Shown in pieces: positions 1-10,488 of a stretch of 64,000 bases of DNA. The stretch is from Fasciolopsis buskii (Eukaryota; Platyhelminthes; Trematoda; Plagiorchiida; Fasciolidae). Numbering within the stretch: the stretch's first letter is position 1; each line of letters starts with the position of its first letter. The notes beneath the pieces were generated by a model that saw only the letters and a program-made list of their open reading frames with translations, had not been told where the DNA came from and did no database searches. The DNA lies in NCBI GenBank assembly GCA_008360955.1, contig LUCM01007866.1, positions 147,936 through 211,935 on the forward strand, read 5' to 3'. The position numbers and the translations under genes were made by a program.

Positions 1-2604
1 TTTGGAAACAGACGAGGAGGAGTTGACTTTAAGAATTCTTCAGCAGCCATCACTTGAGAACTTTACAACACAGGCTGAACCAATAAATTATGGTCTCTTC
101 TGGGGGACATGGAGGAAGAAGACTAACATTTAACGGTCTCAGGAGTGAAAGAGTTAGATAGACAAAAAAAAGCGAGCGGATAGATAGATGCTGAGAAACG
201 AGTGGATAAACGGAGGGGGGGATGGCCGAAGAAAGACATGTAATGAAACGATTTCCCTTCTAGGCCCAAACTTATCGTTTTGTTCTGGATCATAACAGCT
301 TAGTTTGCATTTTCTGTGCGTTTCAGTAATTCCTTAGAGTGACACGAGTTACATTACTGTCAAGGCAGGTTATTATGAACATCGCGTACCGACAAATACT
401 TCAAACCGGGAAGGTGGAAGAGGGGTGATGGATGAACCGGTATTTGTGTGAAAATATTTTCATTTCCTCTTTCAGGGTCTCCCATTTTGTGCTCCAATTT
501 TATCTCGGATACCTTAGTGCTAGATCTATCCCTTTCCGATCCGCTTTTCGTTCCATACCCTCAAGAATTAATATGTACGCGGAACTTCATTGTCACTTAT
601 TTGGCATGCATCCTGACAAACCGAACAATGCTTCAGCCCACTTTCCCAGCGGCCTATCGTAGGCGCTCAAAATCACTCAATCGACGAATTTTTCCCCGTA
701 CCTTTTCCTATATTTTACACGAGGTGGAGTTTAACTCATTTTCCATCGCTTTGTTTTTTTATTGAAATGTGACTATGTACGCAAAAATCGATATCAAGTC
801 GTACAATACAAGTATATATTTTCTGCTGATCAGAATACAAATAGTAAAAATGGAGGGTAACAAAATTATCAGAGCCCCAAGGCCGGAATCGTATAGTTAT
901 CACTCCACATTGCATGTTCTCGGGGACCTCGTAACATATCTTCGGGATGAGTCTTAGATGACCTGCGATTGGTCACTGCTCAGTATGTGCCTATTCCCTC
1001 TAAAGAGTAACACCAAAGTCACCGTTTAACTAATAAGCTATGGAATTCTAGTAAACGTGGCCAACCTGGAACCAAGTTACCTAGCGTGATCCGTTGATCT
1101 GGCCGTTGGAAAATCAATCACGTGAAACGTTTCAGCCGAGTCACTTTTTTATCCTCTACTTGTCTGTCCACTTCCGGTGACCCTAATTCATTCTAAGTAA
1201 CTCACGCAAAACTGTCACTGCGCAATACCACACTGAAGGCCACTTAAAGACAGGCAGAATCAACGTCTGGTGATGTATAGCCACGTGAATGAAACTGCCG
1301 GTATTAGCAAGAGATTGCAAAAGAATGTGGTATGACGATGTGTGATGTGCAACGAACAGTGTTTCTCACGGATGAATTGATCATCTAATATCCGAGGTGA
1401 TTGGAGGAGTGCTAATCTGTTCACTAGCCTCCAGTAATATACGTTCCATATAGACCTCAAATGCCTTTATTGGACTGAGTGTTCCAGTCCAAAGTATTAC
1501 TCGGAAAGGAAAAAGAAAATATTTAAAATCAAAGGAGCAAAAGCAGTGGTTTATTGCTTATTTGTACCGTACACATCACATTACATTCTATTACGTAACC
1601 CGTCCTTTCGATCAGTTGCATTTCTGCATGAGAACACAAAAACTAATATATGGGACAATTAGAGAACCAGAAGATTTCGTCACCTTCTGTAACAGTAGTT
1701 CGTGCAGAGCAATTTCGGTGCAAGATACGGATGGATGCAATCTAGGGGATAAAAACAAATATCCAAAAGAACAAATGCACGCACAAAATAGTCTGTGCAC
1801 ACACACCCGTCGGGATAAATGCTGCAAAAACAAACCGCCTGACTGGTCGTGTACGTCTTGGAGAGTTCGTTTTGTTTTCTGAATGATAATAAAAATCTGC
1901 TATCGAGGTGAATCACCTCGAAACTCTTGGTTCACGTGCAAAACAATAAAATCCGTTGATGAGGAAGCATGAAGCTTTGACTGAGCATGCGTGCTATAAT
2001 ATCTTAGTGTCGACGAATTTCGGTCGATCAGATTTGACCATTAATAATAACTAACAACACTTCAGTTTGACTGGTGCGTCATTTGTTCACCGTGTTAAAT
2101 TCCGCTTTCAATTTCTCGCTAGGTTTTCTCGACCCATATTGTTTGTGGCTTATGTTCGATCGGTTAGTATTTGTTCTATTCCGTGTTTACATACAAAATA
2201 AGAATGGCTTCTTTCATTACAGTTTAAACTCCCGTCATGTCTACCAGCAGCAACAACACGCTACAATTCCCACCTTGTCACCTATATGAAAATGAAACCG
2301 AACCGTCCATCTAACGCGGAACAATAGAAATTTTCCGTTCCTACTATTCGAATTAAACTTCCCTAAATTGACGGTAGCATCTCGACAGTTTATTTGTGCA
2401 CGGAATTTACCGCGAAAACGGTGGTCCACTCTGCGATGCTTTATTACGGCGTTGTACTCTGATGATGAAAAAATAAGAGCAGTTTGTGAATTAGTTAGCG
2501 GTCTTTCAGTGACAAAATTTCAAGCCAGTAGGTGATGCACCGGCATAGTGGGGAAGCAGTAATGAAGCAGCTGATCCCTGTTGTTGACTTTTCCGAGGAA
2601 TTCC
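1..2604. other. Intergenic or intronic stretch, no feature recognised
   Basis: No coding domain, RNA gene or repeat family was recognised here. Open frames are short and occur equally on both strands, as expected by chance. There is no long tandem repeat. Confidence 0.6.
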
Positions 2605-2757
2605 TACTAATACATTTTAGTAGTAGGAGATTGAATGTTTACGAGAAATAATTCACCATGTGATATCATCACTCAACTCACCATAAAGAAACCATGGAAG
2701 CACTGTACAGCTGTTTCATCCTTGTTAGGAATCATCAGCAGTGCATATCCTACTAAC
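2605..2757 (-). mobile_element. SINE-S copy 1: 5'-truncated hammerhead SINE
   Basis: Read on the minus strand, this segment holds the hammerhead block followed by the 3' tail of family S. The tail includes GATATCACATGGTGAATTAT and a CTACTACTA-rich end at 2611-2640. The tRNA-like head seen in the copy at 44.7 kb is absent or unrecognisable, so the copy is 5'-truncated as is typical of retroposons. It shares block order and near-identical sequence with the copies at 44722-44915 and 58511-58650. Confidence 0.75.
2700..2744 (-). ncRNA. Type I hammerhead ribozyme (SINE-S copy 1)
   Basis: The minus strand shows the hammerhead core CUGAUGA (2738-2732) and GAAA (2717-2714). Stem II is UUCC/GGAU around a UAACAA loop: three pairs closed at the base by a U-U mismatch. 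Stem III is the self-complementary ACAGCUGU, followed by A17 at the expected cleavage site. Stem I is a perfect 6-bp helix, GCACUG with CAGUGC, making this the best-paired of the three family members. Schistosome Sm-alpha satellites carry the same core arrangement. Self-cleavage is inferred, not shown. Confidence 0.75.
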
Positions 2758-3496
2758 CTGAAAGTGCGATTTCAACAATTGACCCGCCTAATTTCTATCG
2801 AGCAGTCTCAAACTGCTATCCCGACAACTTTCAAAATTGAATTCCTGTTTCACACTGGCAACAACAATTTATGAACTTTCTGAGTAAAATTATTCTTACT
2901 GGCAGCGTTGGTATAATCATTCAGAAGGAATGTAAACCCAGTGGCTCATGCTTTTATCGATCAGTTTTTCGACCCCTTTAGACGCATGAAAGTTTGTGTT
3001 CCGGACTGAGTTTTATTCAACTAACTAGATCATCGGCTCACTGGTGCGACTTTTTCTGGTTTGGCGTTAATATATAGTTAACCCCAGAAACCTGTAGTGA
3101 AAAATGATCACCTTCTTGGGCAATTCTCAATGGACTGAACTTGAATGTAATAGGTATTAGTCGGCGTTTGTTTAAATGGATGACCGCCTGATGCAGAGAG
3201 AGACGTCCGTTGATTTGGCCGCGAAAATCTGAGATTATATCCGTATTCACTAATAAAAAATACAGTAGAAAGTGCGGAGAATGTGGTCCTTATTTCTGAT
3301 TACCAAAGACAATTAATGTTACTGCAAAAATATTTTTTGCCTCACGTGTCAATTAGGGCGGCCCACAGCCTCAATTCACTCAATGTTTTTTCAAATTTTC
3401 GCGCCATCGGAAAATGCGACCATACATTATCGGCTGTTGAGCATATCAAGCAGATGCGTGCATCAGTATTGGTTGAGTCGCAGCCTAAGACCAAAT
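2758..3496. other. Non-coding stretch, nothing recognised
   Basis: I see no convincing gene or repeat between the SINE and the start of the duplicated block. Short frames on both strands have no recognisable domain. Confidence 0.55.
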
Positions 3497-4941
3497 TGCA
3501 TTTGGCGTCGGACACCTTTTTTGAGATGCATGAGAGCGCGTATATCTGTGTGAATGAGAATAGGTGAGTGACATCGCAGGCCTAGAATCAAGATCAACAC
3601 TTGAATCTGGAGATATACGAACGTCATATCGATAAGGGATCGGAACTGATTGATTTTCTGGCCGTTGAAGCCGTTTAAACAGCGACTGGTCGGAATTACA
3701 TCCATTCAAAGCAGACAAGTGGTACGAAGCGTTTTGGGTAATAACTTATTGAGGCCATCAAGCAGAATTTCAACGACGGAAGTCACACAAATAAACTGAA
3801 ATGATTCCTAAACAAACATTTTTCTGCTATTATTTGTCAAAGTTATCTTAGAAGTGTGATAACAAACGAATGGCACAGTTGAAATACTTGCACTGTCGTG
3901 ATTACGATTCACCTTCTAATATTTTTAATGGATCTGATTTGCGATTTTAGATGAACCGCCTTGCCAAATAACGTGGCATAATATTGGCGTGAGTTTGGAG
4001 GTAAAAAAATAGCTAGAATATCAAATCATTCCACTCAACTTATTCGTCCTGATTATTGCGATAGCGTAAGTGAACAAATGGTTCAGATTGAAAGAGTATT
4101 CCATGAAATCACTTTTGTCATGACTCGAATTTGACCAAACATAGTGGAATAACTTATCGTGGCTTCATATGATTCCTCTCAGTTTCTCTCTCTCTCTCTG
4201 CCCGTGCGTCAGTGCTTCCTGTGGTTGACGAAATAGAAGAAAAATTGATTTATTTTTTACTCAGTGTGACGATATTTATCGGTGGGCGATCAGAAACCGC
4301 TTTTATTGTCTTTTATTATGTTCCGTTTTAGCTAGCCCCTCTTATCAAATTCACGATCATGCGTCGAAAACGTGACGAAGCTAGATAGTTTCGAAACAGG
4401 AGTGGTGAAAGCTATATCAGGTGTTCGTCATCAAAATATCGAAACACAAGAACCGATAGAGTCCAGCGTATGGGGTCTTTAGACGTTTTATGTTTGGTTT
4501 TTGAACGCAGTGTACCGTAATTTGACTGACTGACTGCGTTGACTTTTAGACATGAATAAAGCAGGCTATTGATCTGTGGTGAACGGAATGTTCTCAAACT
4601 CTTGACATTTTGGTTCACCATTTTGATTAGTCATATTAACTGGGTTGTGCTTGGAACGTTTAATGTGAGTTTTTGGTTGATTAACTCACTCCTAACCAGT
4701 GGCTTCAAGCAACCATCAAAATGCAGACAAATCTGGTTATTAGTGGTAGCTTATTATGCGTTTTATCAGAGTTTATCTAAGTCCGGGATAGGAGATACTT
4801 CAAATAGGCAAAATACAGTGTCAACGGGAACGGGATTCGAACCAAGCAGATAATGTCACTAGAATCTCATTTGAATCGTTAGGATCGTGAATGGATGAGA
4901 TTCCAGTGAGAAACTAAGGCGCGCCCTAGTATAAGAATGGT
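3497..4941 (+). repeat. Direct duplication, copy 1 (about 1.45 kb)
   Basis: This 1445-bp block recurs almost unchanged at 4943-6389 in the same orientation, separated only by a single N at 4942. The offset is 1446 before and 1448 after a (TC)n run, because the second copy has one more TC unit. No other difference was noticed by eye. The last 90 bp of the block belong to repeat family R1. No coding domain was recognised inside. The likely explanation is two unmerged contig ends or alleles rather than a true tandem duplication. Confidence 0.9.
4185..4199 (+). repeat. (TC)n microsatellite, 15 nt
   Basis: Alternating TC run inside duplication copy 1. The corresponding run in copy 2 (5631-5647) is 17 nt. 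This one-unit change accounts for the whole length difference between the two copies. Confidence 0.95.
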
Positions 4942-4942
4942 N
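4942..4942. other. Assembly gap (single N)
   Basis: One ambiguous base sits exactly at the junction of the two 1.45-kb copies. Sequence left of it ends inside an R1 repeat. Sequence right of it jumps back to the start of the duplicated block. Any reading frame crossing this point is an artefact. Confidence 0.95.
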
Positions 4943-6389
4943 TGCATTTGGCGTCGGACACCTTTTTTGAGATGCATGAGAGCGCGTATATCTGTGTGAA
5001 TGAGAATAGGTGAGTGACATCGCAGGCCTAGAATCAAGATCAACACTTGAATCTGGAGATATACGAACGTCATATCGATAAGGGATCGGAACTGATTGAT
5101 TTTCTGGCCGTTGAAGCCGTTTAAACAGCGACTGGTCGGAATTACATCCATTCAAAGCAGACAAGTGGTACGAAGCGTTTTGGGTAATAACTTATTGAGG
5201 CCATCAAGCAGAATTTCAACGACGGAAGTCACACAAATAAACTGAAATGATTCCTAAACAAACATTTTTCTGCTATTATTTGTCAAAGTTATCTTAGAAG
5301 TGTGATAACAAACGAATGGCACAGTTGAAATACTTGCACTGTCGTGATTACGATTCACCTTCTAATATTTTTAATGGATCTGATTTGCGATTTTAGATGA
5401 ACCGCCTTGCCAAATAACGTGGCATAATATTGGCGTGAGTTTGGAGGTAAAAAAATAGCTAGAATATCAAATCATTCCACTCAACTTATTCGTCCTGATT
5501 ATTGCGATAGCGTAAGTGAACAAATGGTTCAGATTGAAAGAGTATTCCATGAAATCACTTTTGTCATGACTCGAATTTGACCAAACATAGTGGAATAACT
5601 TATCGTGGCTTCATATGATTCCTCTCAGTTTCTCTCTCTCTCTCTCTGCCCGTGCGTCAGTGCTTCCTGTGGTTGACGAAATAGAAGAAAAATTGATTTA
5701 TTTTTTACTCAGTGTGACGATATTTATCGGTGGGCGATCAGAAACCGCTTTTATTGTCTTTTATTATGTTCCGTTTTAGCTAGCCCCTCTTATCAAATTC
5801 ACGATCATGCGTCGAAAACGTGACGAAGCTAGATAGTTTCGAAACAGGAGTGGTGAAAGCTATATCAGGTGTTCGTCATCAAAATATCGAAACACAAGAA
5901 CCGATAGAGTCCAGCGTATGGGGTCTTTAGACGTTTTATGTTTGGTTTTTGAACGCAGTGTACCGTAATTTGACTGACTGACTGCGTTGACTTTTAGACA
6001 TGAATAAAGCAGGCTATTGATCTGTGGTGAACGGAATGTTCTCAAACTCTTGACATTTTGGTTCACCATTTTGATTAGTCATATTAACTGGGTTGTGCTT
6101 GGAACGTTTAATGTGAGTTTTTGGTTGATTAACTCACTCCTAACCAGTGGCTTCAAGCAACCATCAAAATGCAGACAAATCTGGTTATTAGTGGTAGCTT
6201 ATTATGCGTTTTATCAGAGTTTATCTAAGTCCGGGATAGGAGATACTTCAAATAGGCAAAATACAGTGTCAACGGGAACGGGATTCGAACCAAGCAGATA
6301 ATGTCACTAGAATCTCATTTGAATCGTTAGGATCGTGAATGGATGAGATTCCAGTGAGAAACTAAGGCGCGCCCTAGTATAAGAATGGT
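4943..6389 (+). repeat. Direct duplication, copy 2
   Basis: Second copy of the 3497-4941 block, 1447 bp. It continues without a break into the hammerhead part of R1 copy A, so this copy is the contiguous one and the first is truncated at the gap. Confidence 0.9.
5631..5647 (+). repeat. (TC)n microsatellite, 17 nt
   Basis: Counterpart of the run at 4185-4199, longer by one TC unit. A slippage-type difference of this kind fits two alleles or sequencing variation. Confidence 0.95.
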
Positions 6390-6500
6390 TGGACAGAATA
6401 ATACCGGGTAGGCATGCCTGAAGAACGGCAATAACCGCGAAACCGGTTGTGTGCTTCCGGTGAAATTTCGTTCATCCGCCCTTCGGGACCCAGAACATAT
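6300..6500 (+). mobile_element. R1 repeat copy A, with hammerhead
   Basis: Member of a dispersed family also seen near 7.6-8.0, 25.3-25.7, 41.95-42.24 and 51.3-51.6 kb. Family landmarks in order are a segment containing CATTTGAATCGTTAGGATCG, a TTGGACA-AATACCGGGTA stretch, the hammerhead block with AACCGCGAAACCGG, and a trailer resembling CATCCATCCGTATGCGAAA. No tRNA-like promoter and no coding capacity are visible, so it is non-autonomous. Family limits are approximate because no clean target-site duplication was found. Confidence 0.7.
6403..6461 (+). ncRNA. Type I hammerhead ribozyme (R1 copy A)
   Basis: Both consensus boxes are intact: CUGAAGA (6418-6424) and GAAA (6439-6442). Stem II is ACGG/CCGC around a CAAUAA loop, with three pairs and one A-C mismatch at the base. 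Stem III is the self-complementary ACCGGU (6442-6447), and U17 at 6448 gives a UU cleavage site before 6449. Stem I has GCAUGC (6412-6417) with GUGUGC (6449-6454), six pairs including two G-U. An internal loop GUAG/UU follows, then a 5-bp outer helix ACCGG (6403-6407) with CCGGU (6457-6461). This matches the natural type I layout with loop I/II contacts. Activity is inferred. Confidence 0.75.
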
Positions 6501-6894
6501 ACTAAATTAGTGGCCTTATCAATAATTCCTCTTCTAGTATTGTGCAGTTTACAGATCAGCCAAGATGGTTTCCTTCATTCATGGAACTGTTCGGGGTTCA
6601 TTCATTGAAGACCACGGGTTCATTATTGGAAACTTGCTTCGTTTTTGTTAGAACCTTTAGAAGTATATGTTCACCCTACCGTAACCACCATAGAAGTAAC
6701 GGATGACCGAATTCGAATTGTAGGTCATAAACCCGCAGGCTCTCTGGGCGGTATGAAACTAGCCCGTTGAAGAAAACGACATTATGATAACGCCTTCATC
6801 TGCTGGTGACTGTCGTTTTGCGGTTAGCTGGTGATCAGTGAAAAAACCTTTTAGTCTGTTCATCCCGGGTTTCAATCTTTTACCATTTTACGTT
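6501..6894. other. Non-coding spacer
   Basis: Nothing recognised between R1 copy A and the next SINE. Confidence 0.5.
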
Positions 6895-7063
6895 TTATTT
6901 TTCACTTATTTTATTAATGAGATATCGGTATGCATCTCCTTTCAGGAAGGGAGCCGCGGCCAACGGAGGACTGCAAAGTGGGAGTTGACCGACGCTGGGA
7001 GGATTCGAACATGCGACCTTCACGTCCAAACGCCACGACCTTATCCGCTTGGCCACCGCCGGC
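6895..7063 (-). mobile_element. SINE-L copy 1: tRNA-Leu-like SINE
   Basis: The minus strand begins with a tRNA-like head. It has an A box TGGCCAAGCGG (7055-7045) and a B box GTTCGAATCC (7010-7001), spaced as in class II (Leu/Ser-type) tRNAs. A body follows with CCGTTGGCCGCGGCTCCC, then an A-rich tail with CATTAATAAAATAAG. Copies at 22.1, 29.0 and 31.0 kb share the same body and tail. This is the best-preserved head of the four, with both pol III boxes near consensus. It is a SINE rather than a tRNA gene because the acceptor pairing and CCA-adjacent end are missing. Confidence 0.8.
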
Positions 7064-7589
7064 CTTTCGTAACCTTTTTTCGTTCCCACACAGTGAACCA
7101 CGTTTCCTGAAGGGGAGCCAAATTCGTACCGATTGGATAGGAAACTTTCAACTTCTGTATCGACAACTGTTTTGTTATTGCTTTTTTTTCCACGACTCAA
7201 CAAATCAGTGTGCACATGTTCTTCGTCCCAGGGGGTTCAAAACCACTTAAGGGATTAAAATGGCTTGTGCGAAAGTGAGTTCAAATTACACATTTTGGAG
7301 ATTTGGCAAGTCTGGTGGAATTGCTTGCAAGACAAATCTTTCCTGGCGCACTGCTTCTTGTAAGTCGTTGTCCTGATTCTACCATTTATCAGCCCACTGG
7401 GGTTGCATTTTGTTACACGAAGTTTGCCCTGAGTAGAAACTTTACGATTGTGTGTGTGGCCTAAGGTGAACAGATTTTAAACCTAATCATTCGGTTGTAC
7501 TGGACTGTTAGTTGGATCATTCAGAAGGTGAGGGTATGATGAGACCATGTAAAAATTACATGGTGATTCACTGCAAGTTTTTCGTCAGT
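7064..7589. other. Non-coding stretch
   Basis: No supported gene or repeat was recognised between SINE-L copy 1 and R1 copy B. Confidence 0.5.
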
Positions 7590-7694
7590 TAGGCAAAGCT
7601 AACTTTCAAAAGAGAACGCGAGGTCCGAGAATATGGGGCTTCGTTATCAGTAGTATGCTTCATACACGGATGGATGGACAAAATTTTACCAGAA

Positions 7695-7737
7695 GCACAC
7701 GGCGGGCTTCTCAATTATTGGCGCTTGACAGGTATGC
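7695..7737 (-). ncRNA. Degenerate hammerhead relic (R1 copy B, left)
   Basis: Stem I still pairs (GCAUAC with GUGUGC), but box 1 reads CUGUCAA instead of CUGANGA and the second box is altered. Probably inactive. Confidence 0.5.
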
Positions 7738-7925
7738 GCACCCGGTACTGTCATGTCTAAACATCTCTATATCTACCCGACGAACAATTTTAGACGAGTC
7801 GCCGTATGATTAATAAATAGGCTCATCAAGCGTGCGTACTTCTATTAATTCAAATGAGATACTAATGCCCACTTAACAAACTGAGGCATAAGTAAGGCGA
7901 TGATTAGACGGGAGTGATGAGTAAG

Positions 7926-7975
7926 CTTACCTGGGGAGCGTCACCAACCGCGAAACCGGTCTTGTTGTTCCGGGG
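7926..7975 (+). ncRNA. Degenerate hammerhead relic (R1 copy B, right)
   Basis: Box 2 GAAA (7952-7955) and the ACCGGUC stem III/cleavage block are intact. Box 1 is CUGGGGA (7931-7937), losing the invariant A6, and stem I no longer pairs. Probably inactive. Confidence 0.5.
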
Positions 7976-8040
7976 CAACCGGGTACTTCCATTTCTATGC
8001 CAAATCTACTACGAAGGGCAAAATCCTCTACTTTATTCCT

Positions 8041-10349
8041 ATCTTTACACACCGTGATGCTCGCCTAATAGACGTTCAGTAATGGTATATTGTGAATTTT
8101 CATCCTACTCCAATTACTGTCCTGTTCTTCTCTTTGTAGTTATTTACTTACTTGGCCAGTGGTAAACTGAACCAAGAATATGTCGAAAAAGTGTTAGTTA
8201 CACTTACCATATATCGATCGAATATCCAACCGACGAAATATCCGGACACATCTGCGGTCTTAGAGCAGTTCTCAAGTAGATCTCGAGTGACTGACTCTAT
8301 GGAGTACTTGGTTAGATTAGTGTTCGTATGCGCACTGCCTTCTTGTTAATCTTGATGCTGTTTCCCTCCGCAACTGATTTCAGTCAGCTAAAGCGATACG
8401 GGACTAATAATGATCGACTGATTAGATCCGAAGTGAACATAAGGACGTGTCATGTCTATTGAATATACACTCAATAGCTTTCAAACTGTAAAGGCAGAGT
8501 TGGTATCCAGTTTGCAGACCGTTACAGTAGTATGAGTGTTTGGGGCTGGTTTAATCGCTTGCCGAGTTTCGACTCATTTTGACAGAATGCGTTTTGTACA
8601 TCTCAGATTAGTCACACAGTCCCATTGAAGAAAGCCGTCCCAAAGCGGATAGGTCATTTTGCACCCCAAAAGCATTTTTAACCGTGCTGTTTGTTGCGGT
8701 GAAAAAATATGAATAAAGGAAGACTTGTAAATGGCTGGGAGTTCGAAATGCGCTACGTCGAACGTTGAATGAACTAAGAGAGACCAATGCATGGCACAAC
8801 AAGTTGTCATGGTTGGAGTTTAGGCACCAATCTGCTACCAATCCTAAAGTTAGGCTAACACTAGCAAGTGCTTGGGTGCTTGTTTTCCAATCGGCATCGA
8901 TTCTTGTGCCTGTTTCTTTCCTGGCATACTTTACTCGTGAGTGTAGTGGGAACAACAAGCCCCATACCCATTAGGGCCCACTAAAATGGGAAAGGGAAGG
9001 AGGCAGGGTACCGGTTACCGTGTTCCTGGTACTTGGAGTGACACAGAATCATGCAAGGTCTCATTAGATCAGGTTTTAATGCGACCGTGTATTCTTCCCG
9101 TGTTCATATTGTTCTTGATTCTCTATTTAGAGTCAAAGAGTAGCGGGGCAATGCTTCCCCACGGTTCCGTTATCTGTTTTTTCTCGTTTAAATCTGAAAT
9201 ATCATGACTAAATTTAACTAGAGTAAGGAATAACTAATTTATTTGGACAACTACAGATGGTCCATTAAATGCATAATCCCTACAGTCACCTGAAGTGTTA
9301 TTTTAGGGTAAACACCGTACTGCATCACAAAGATCCGGTGTAGATCTTAACAGACGTGAATATTATTTTCGTACTTTGTGGGTCTTGAGATCAAGTGGGG
9401 GGAACAGTTGTTTGTTAGAATGGTATATCCACTTGGATCGTGGATTTCTCCGTGCATTTAACTCAATATCCGTGGTGTGACATCTGTCGATACAAAGCCC
9501 AACGTGAAAACTGTACGTGATCAGTAAGGTTAGGTAAAGCATTACCGTACGACAATTCCAAACAAAGCTGTTGCAATGCTTTCGGCAGGTGATTCATATC
9601 CATACTTGCTAGGTGTGAATGATCAATCCGGTCATTTGGCTGCCTTGTCCGTGATTTATTTCTATGTAGGTCTGTCCGGTAGCGACTTTTATAAGTTAAG
9701 TCACACATGGTTGGTTTACCAGTGTTTATCCTCGGATGAACGTGCATCCGTATCTGGACGAGTGACCATAGATCGAACTTTGACTATGAAAAGGTGTACG
9801 TGACAGTTGATCGAGGACACGATACGATGTAATTTCAACACCCAATACTACTTAATGCTAGGCCTCGGATGTATTAAAAAACAGAATGGCAAGTATCCGA
9901 TCCGAAGTAGACGGTGAGAGAAGACCGCAAGCAGCCGAAGTCCAAGAACAATGCCAACGAAGTTTCAACACATCTGATCACATCCAAAGTGATAGCACAG
10001 GAACACTTCTTTAAGATGAATTTATGCAAGAGGCCGAACTCGCAAGTATAGTAAAAATTCCAGGTTGTGTGCTCCGACAGATTTAAAGGACAGTCCTGTA
10101 GTAGACAGCCAACTAAACGGTTGGTACTGGTTCTAAAATCATATAGTGGGATAATACAAGCTCGCGACCATTATGGAATGGGCAGAATGTACGCTCTTGA
10201 CCAGGATCAGAAAGCGTACGTAGCGGAGCTAAAGTGTGATTAGCGGCGGTATGTGATTTCGGGCTCAAATTAGTCCCAACCCATTGGTGAGGCCATTAAT
10301 AAGGGATTATACAATAGCAAATTTACTCATACATCATGCTTTCAAAAGC
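8041..10349. other. Non-coding stretch, nothing recognised
   Basis: Open frames of up to about 115 codons occur here on either strand, but none shows a known domain, a convincing splice context or a biased amino-acid composition. Confidence 0.5.
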
Positions 10350-10412
10350 TGATCCTGCCGGCCGGAATCTAACCGGCTACCTTCCGCTGACCGGGCTCTA
10401 GCATTCGAGAGC
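10350..10412 (-). repeat. tRNA-like relic, minus half of a head-to-head pair
   Basis: The minus strand has a perfect 5-bp T stem, GCCGG/CCGGC, closing the 7-nt loop TTAGATT (10377-10361), close to the canonical TTCGATT. Upstream GCTAGAGC resembles the end of a D arm. The middle resembles the plus-strand copy next to it (shared CGGT-AG-GGAAGGT). It looks like a SINE head or tRNA pseudogene. Confidence 0.5.
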
Positions 10413-10416
10413 CGTG

Positions 10417-10488
10417 TCCACGGTAGTTCAGAGGTAGAGCATGTGCACGGTAGGTGGAAGGTCACTGTTTTGATTCAGGCTCGTGGTG
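10417..10488 (+). repeat. tRNA-like relic, plus half of a head-to-head pair
   Basis: The length is about 72 nt, as for a tRNA. The acceptor CCACGG (10418-10423) pairs with TCGTGG (10481-10486), and the D stem GTTC/GAGC encloses AGAGGTA. Overall it resembles the tRNA-Cys/Ala layout (TAGTTCAGAGGTAGAGCA). The anticodon stem does not pair, position 33 is C not U, and the T stem has three mismatches, so it cannot be a functional tRNA. Confidence 0.55.

Larger units (their letters stand above)
7590..8040. mobile_element. R1 repeat copy B: two halves in inverted orientation
   Basis: The left part (about 7650-7750) matches the R1 hammerhead block and its CATCCATCCG trailer on the minus strand. The right part (about 7830-8010) matches on the plus strand. 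The unit is therefore fold-back, with the two ribozyme blocks diverging outward. Both ribozyme cores carry substitutions (see the two relic entries). Confidence 0.6.

Noticed and set aside
4859..5164. Minus-strand open frame crossing the N at 4942
   Set aside because: It joins two contig ends. Its halves are frames of the duplicated block, so it is an artefact.
10417..10488. Functional tRNA-Cys or tRNA-Ala gene
   Set aside because: The anticodon stem and T stem do not pair and U33 is missing. Kept as a tRNA-like relic.
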